Below, one piece after another: positions 60,905-64,000 of a stretch of DNA of 64,000 nt. The notes under the pieces are model-generated. The model saw only the letters and a program-made list of their open reading frames with translations, did not search any database and was not told the origin of the DNA. The first letter of the stretch is position 1; each line of letters starts with the position of its first letter. The translations under genes and the position numbers were made by a program. The DNA comes from Hoplostethus atlanticus (Eukaryota; Chordata; Actinopteri; Trachichthyiformes; Trachichthyidae), in assembly GCA_034670405.1 (NCBI GenBank), contig JAXDDX010000052.1, positions 620,001 through 684,000 of the forward strand, read 5' to 3'.

Positions 60905-61200
60905 TTTTATTTTTTTTTAACCTCTATTTATCCAGCAAAAGTCAACTCAACACTATGCTCTTTTGCAGCAACATCCTGCTGCACACTGGGACACTGTCTT
61001 TTTACTGGAGGCCTCTGAGCAGCTCCACTGAGGCCTTGCTCAAGGGACCTCTACCGACCTCAGGAGTAGTTCATGGGGAAGGGAAGTGTGTTACTCATTC
61101 ACTTTATGCACCCACATTTTCCCAGCTGGTCTGGGGATTCAAACCAGCGACCTTCTGGTCACAAGCCAACTTCTCTAAGCTCTAGACTACTGCTGCCCCA
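60905..61200 (-). mobile_element. tRNA-headed SINE, best copy in the window
   Basis: On the minus strand the head is tggggcagcagtagtctaga, then gttggcttgtgaccagaagg and tcgctggtttgaatcc. tagtctagagc fits an A box and ggtttgaatcc a B box. The body contains a 'tgagcaaggcc' motif and the 3' end is A-rich (the plus-strand T run at 60906-60918). Two weaker relatives lie at 40366 and 53345. Confidence 0.68.
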
Positions 61201-61671
61201 TTCAAATGATCAGAGATATCCTGTATGGAGTCTTTCAGATACCACTGAAAGCTAAGCGTCATCCAAAACAAAGTTATGTGAAAGCTTGCATGGAGTACTT
61301 TAGCATTTAAAGATTTCTCCCCCAAGTTTTCACTCCTAGGAGGCCAAATGGGGAGAATCACCTGATGGCGATCATCAATAGGAGGCCATGTTGTGGCCAC
61401 AAGCATCTGAAAAGCCGTACCACCAGCGTGGCGCTGAAGATGAGCAGCCGGCGGCAGGTTCACCAGCCTCCCCCACTGGACTGGGGCTTCTTGGCAGCGT
61501 CATCCGCTAAGTATTGGCAGGCAGCGGAGCGTTTCACCCAATCATCTGTCCATCAATTAATTACTACAGCGAGATGCACCACCTCTTGACTGTAAAGTCA
61601 TATCAGCACTCGGGCTACATATGGGCTTTTGCTGGAGCGAGATCAGCCAACTAGCGCAGGGCTCGGAAGTG

Positions 61672-61718
61672 TGAGAGAGAGACTGAGAGAGAGAAAGAGA
61701 GAGCGAGAGAGAGAGACA
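61672..61718 (+). repeat. GA-rich tract
   Basis: Imperfect GA units next to the SINE head at 61795. Confidence 0.85.
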
Positions 61719-61794
61719 TTGAAACAGCCGGTGAAGAGTTACTGAAGCATCTATGTGGCTGCATTTACATGCAGGGAGAATTCAGTTTTTTTTT

Positions 61795-61920
61795 TGGCAC
61801 TTTTGCTTTATTTCACACTTTACTTTAGAGAGAGACAAATGTCCCAGGCCAGATTTGAACCCAGCCCATCACAGGTACATGGTATGTGTCATGGCCGACT
61901 GAGCCACTAGGATGCCCAGA
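61795..61920 (-). mobile_element. tRNA-derived SINE head, second family
   Basis: On the minus strand it reads catcctagtggctcagtcgg (A-box-like), then tgggctgggttcaaatctgg (B-box ggttcaaatc) and cctgggacatttgtctctct. This is the layout of a common fish SINE whose head ends in CCTGGGAC and whose body is CT-rich. It directly abuts the dispersed repeat at 61924. Confidence 0.6.
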
Positions 61921-61923
61921 GAT

Positions 61924-62178
61924 GATTGGTTGTATCGTCTTGTGCAAAAGTCTCTCCATTTCCTGTTCCAGTTCTTTTCCTTAGTTTCCATCTCTGTGCT
62001 AACATATCGTGATCAACGGTTTGCAGGCTCGAGCTTGTTCGAGGATAACTGCACCTTCATGACCGATCAAGCAGCTTTGAAATCCTAGTATTCACTCAAC
62101 TGTTGTTGTTTTGTTGTGCAGAGTATTTGTCACCGTTATTTCTGGTTTCCCCAGGTTACAGCTCTTTAATCTTGATGC
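61924..62178 (+). repeat. dispersed repeat family A, copy 2
   Basis: Second copy of the repeat at 14312-14568, same orientation, differing by small indels. It directly follows a SINE head (61795-61920), so it may be part of a composite insertion. Confidence 0.65.
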
Positions 62179-62299
62179 GAGACAATAGCCGGGTTACTCT
62201 GGAATGGAAACACGGTGGGACCAGCATGCTTTGGGATGGACCTCCACCTTATCTGGCTCAGCTTTAACTCTATATGGGTCCTCTGCCTCTGTGTAAACA

Positions 62300-62367
<68 letters not shown>
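62300..62367 (+). repeat. CA microsatellite
   Basis: About 33 pure CA units. Confidence 0.96.
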
Positions 62368-62370
<3 letters not shown>

Positions 62371-62379
62371 AACATGTAC

Positions 62380-64000
62380 ACACATGCATGCATACGTGCA
62401 CAAACTTGTGACGTGTTGAGAGTGCGTAGAGTAATGCTGATCATTCAGGGAAAATGAACCAATAGATGAGGCTAGTCACACACAAAGTAATGGAAGCTAA
62501 TAAATATGATACCCTTGATCGAGTCACTGATCAAGTATTCTACCTCCGAGAACTTTTCATTAAAGAAAGAGAGAGAGAAACAGAGAAAGCACATGCAGAC
62601 ATTCCTGTAATACATGCAGGTATAAAAACACATATTGCCCATCGTAAAGTCCTCATAGATATAATGGCGTCCATCAATCAATTAAAAAACAGCCCCAGGC
62701 CCAAGCCTGACACACTGTGGTCAATTTGCCATAACTAATGCATTAAAAAAGTGACAGATTGCTTGTTTTCTCCGGCTTTGTCATTGAAACTTTTCCGTTG
62801 AGGTTACTGAGCATTAGTGCTCGGTGGAATCAGTGACGACAAATGATAAACAGAAAACAAGAATCAGGGATATTCTGTAGTGGCTGTGCATCAGAGCGAA
62901 TAGGAAAACGTGTTGCATGACTTTCTAGAATGGAACTGCATTCCTGCAGCCGGGGTTTTTTCTTGCATGGAGGGTTTTTCTTGGCGAGCACCAAAGCCAC
63001 CCGAACAGGAAAATATATAGTATTCTGACAAGCAGGCCAGCAGTCACGAGCGCTATTGTACTACTCTTGCTATGCAGGAGTCAAGCAAAAGCAACAAGCA
63101 GTGGTCAGTGAGATGCAGGAAACTACTGCTTCCAAACGAGATGAGAGCGAGAGAAAAAAGTTACCCAACTTGGGGCCAAAGTTAAATAGCAGCCTCCTTA
63201 TGAAAATAATGTTCTTGAGGAATGAGGAAACAATAGTTATCAGTGGGCATCGGATGTATTTTTTACTAGTATGTTTTGGTTCCTGTCTGGTTCAATTCTG
63301 CTTCACCGTCCAAGTTTAAAATCCATTGTTCTAAAACATTAAGCCTCTTAAAATCCACTTGCTAGCATAATAATAGTATTTTTTTTTTTAGGGACCAAGT
63401 CAAATCAATGTCTCAATCACATTTGTAAACTGAAGGGAGAGTACTTAGCAGGCAGCCCGCTTTCCTTGGAGGTGTAATTGAATGTTTTACAACTGGCATC
63501 CTGTAACATTTGTTCTTTTTATCCAGTTGCTTTTTTTTGTGCTCGTTACTCAACGGGAACTCACAAGGGCCCAATCAAGATCCCCAGCCTAATTACAGAA
63601 ATAAAACATAACATTTAAAAAAAAAAAAAAAGCCATCTGACAAATTAACGGCACTTGTCTAGAGTTGCAAGCCCCACTTTAACTCGGCGATGTCAATCAC
63701 GCTGCTAGAATAAGGCCCCTGTGGCAAAGTGCTCACCGGTAGGCTTCTGTGCCAAATGAAAATGAGGAAAATTGCATCTTGTACCTAGTTTAATGAATTG
63801 CAAGTGTTATCTTATTTTAAATGAAGCACTGAGGAGTCCAACTGGTGGAGTCCAACTGACAGTTGCCCAATAGCCACAGTTGGACTGACGGTGGTTCAAA
63901 ACACCAGCAGGTGACAAATACCGCACACCGCCTCTTCTCTGTTGCTGCTATTTTGTTTTTGTGTTTCAAGGGATTAGCCGAGATCAGACGAAGGACCCCT
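62380..64000. other. intron, no recognised feature
   Basis: Poly-T at 63382 and poly-A at 63618 only. Parts of 63600-63760 have an enhancer-like texture. Confidence 0.5.

Noticed and set aside
61140-61200. tRNA gene on the minus strand
   Set aside because: A- and B-box words are spaced as in a tRNA, but the anticodon arm does not pair; the same sequence recurs as a SINE family.

Overview
This window is non-coding vertebrate DNA, almost certainly from a ray-finned (probably percomorph-like) fish. The reasons are very dense CA/TG, CT and ATT microsatellites, the absence of any long open frame with coding character, and remnants of fish-typical transposable elements: an L2/Maui-type LINE, a Ty3/gypsy element, tRNA-headed SINEs and foldback/MITE-like elements. 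Most long open frames are artefacts of CA/TG or CT arrays.

One real coding exon could be recognised. On the minus strand at 42166-42214, a 49-base segment bounded by consensus splice sites encodes VEDAMLMFDKTTNRHRG, the beta2 strand and beta2-beta3 loop of the second RRM of Musashi. The second residue (Glu) points to msi2 rather than msi1. No other Musashi exon was found by eye on either side. The window is therefore best read as the inside of msi2: about 22 kb of upstream intron (42215-64000) and about 42 kb of downstream intron (1-42165), both running out of the window.

Layout. 1-8.5 kb: intron with CA, GA, ATT and TGAA arrays and one SINE-like repeat (7.25-7.53 kb). 8.58-9.54 kb: a scrambled, deleted gypsy element in which a reverse-transcriptase fragment lies after the integrase. 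16.4-17.3 kb: 3' end of an L2-type LINE with its diagnostic tail. 18-27 kb: LINE tails, a minus-strand dispersed repeat and a 20-bp minisatellite. 27-34 kb: quieter intron with at least one stretch that looks like a conserved non-coding element. 34-43 kb: a 36-bp minisatellite, long CA arrays, a 45-bp-module repeat, then the msi2 exon and an exon-like segment 770 bp upstream of it. 43-64 kb: intron with hairpin elements at 46.1, 54.2, 55.25 and 60.2 kb, a 234-bp CT tract at 57.3 kb and two SINEs near 61-62 kb.

Several repeat families occur twice or more inside the window and were found by comparing it with itself: the 45-bp module (40.6 and 54.2 kb), a roughly 255-bp repeat (14.3 and 61.9 kb), a roughly 130-bp repeat in opposite orientations (10.3 and 42.8 kb), a roughly 130-180-bp repeat (5.6 and 59.8 kb) and a MITE-like element (60.1 kb, with half a copy at 20.8 kb). 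No rRNA, functional tRNA, CRISPR array or prokaryotic operon is present. Every family name rests on recall and motif reading; no database search was run.
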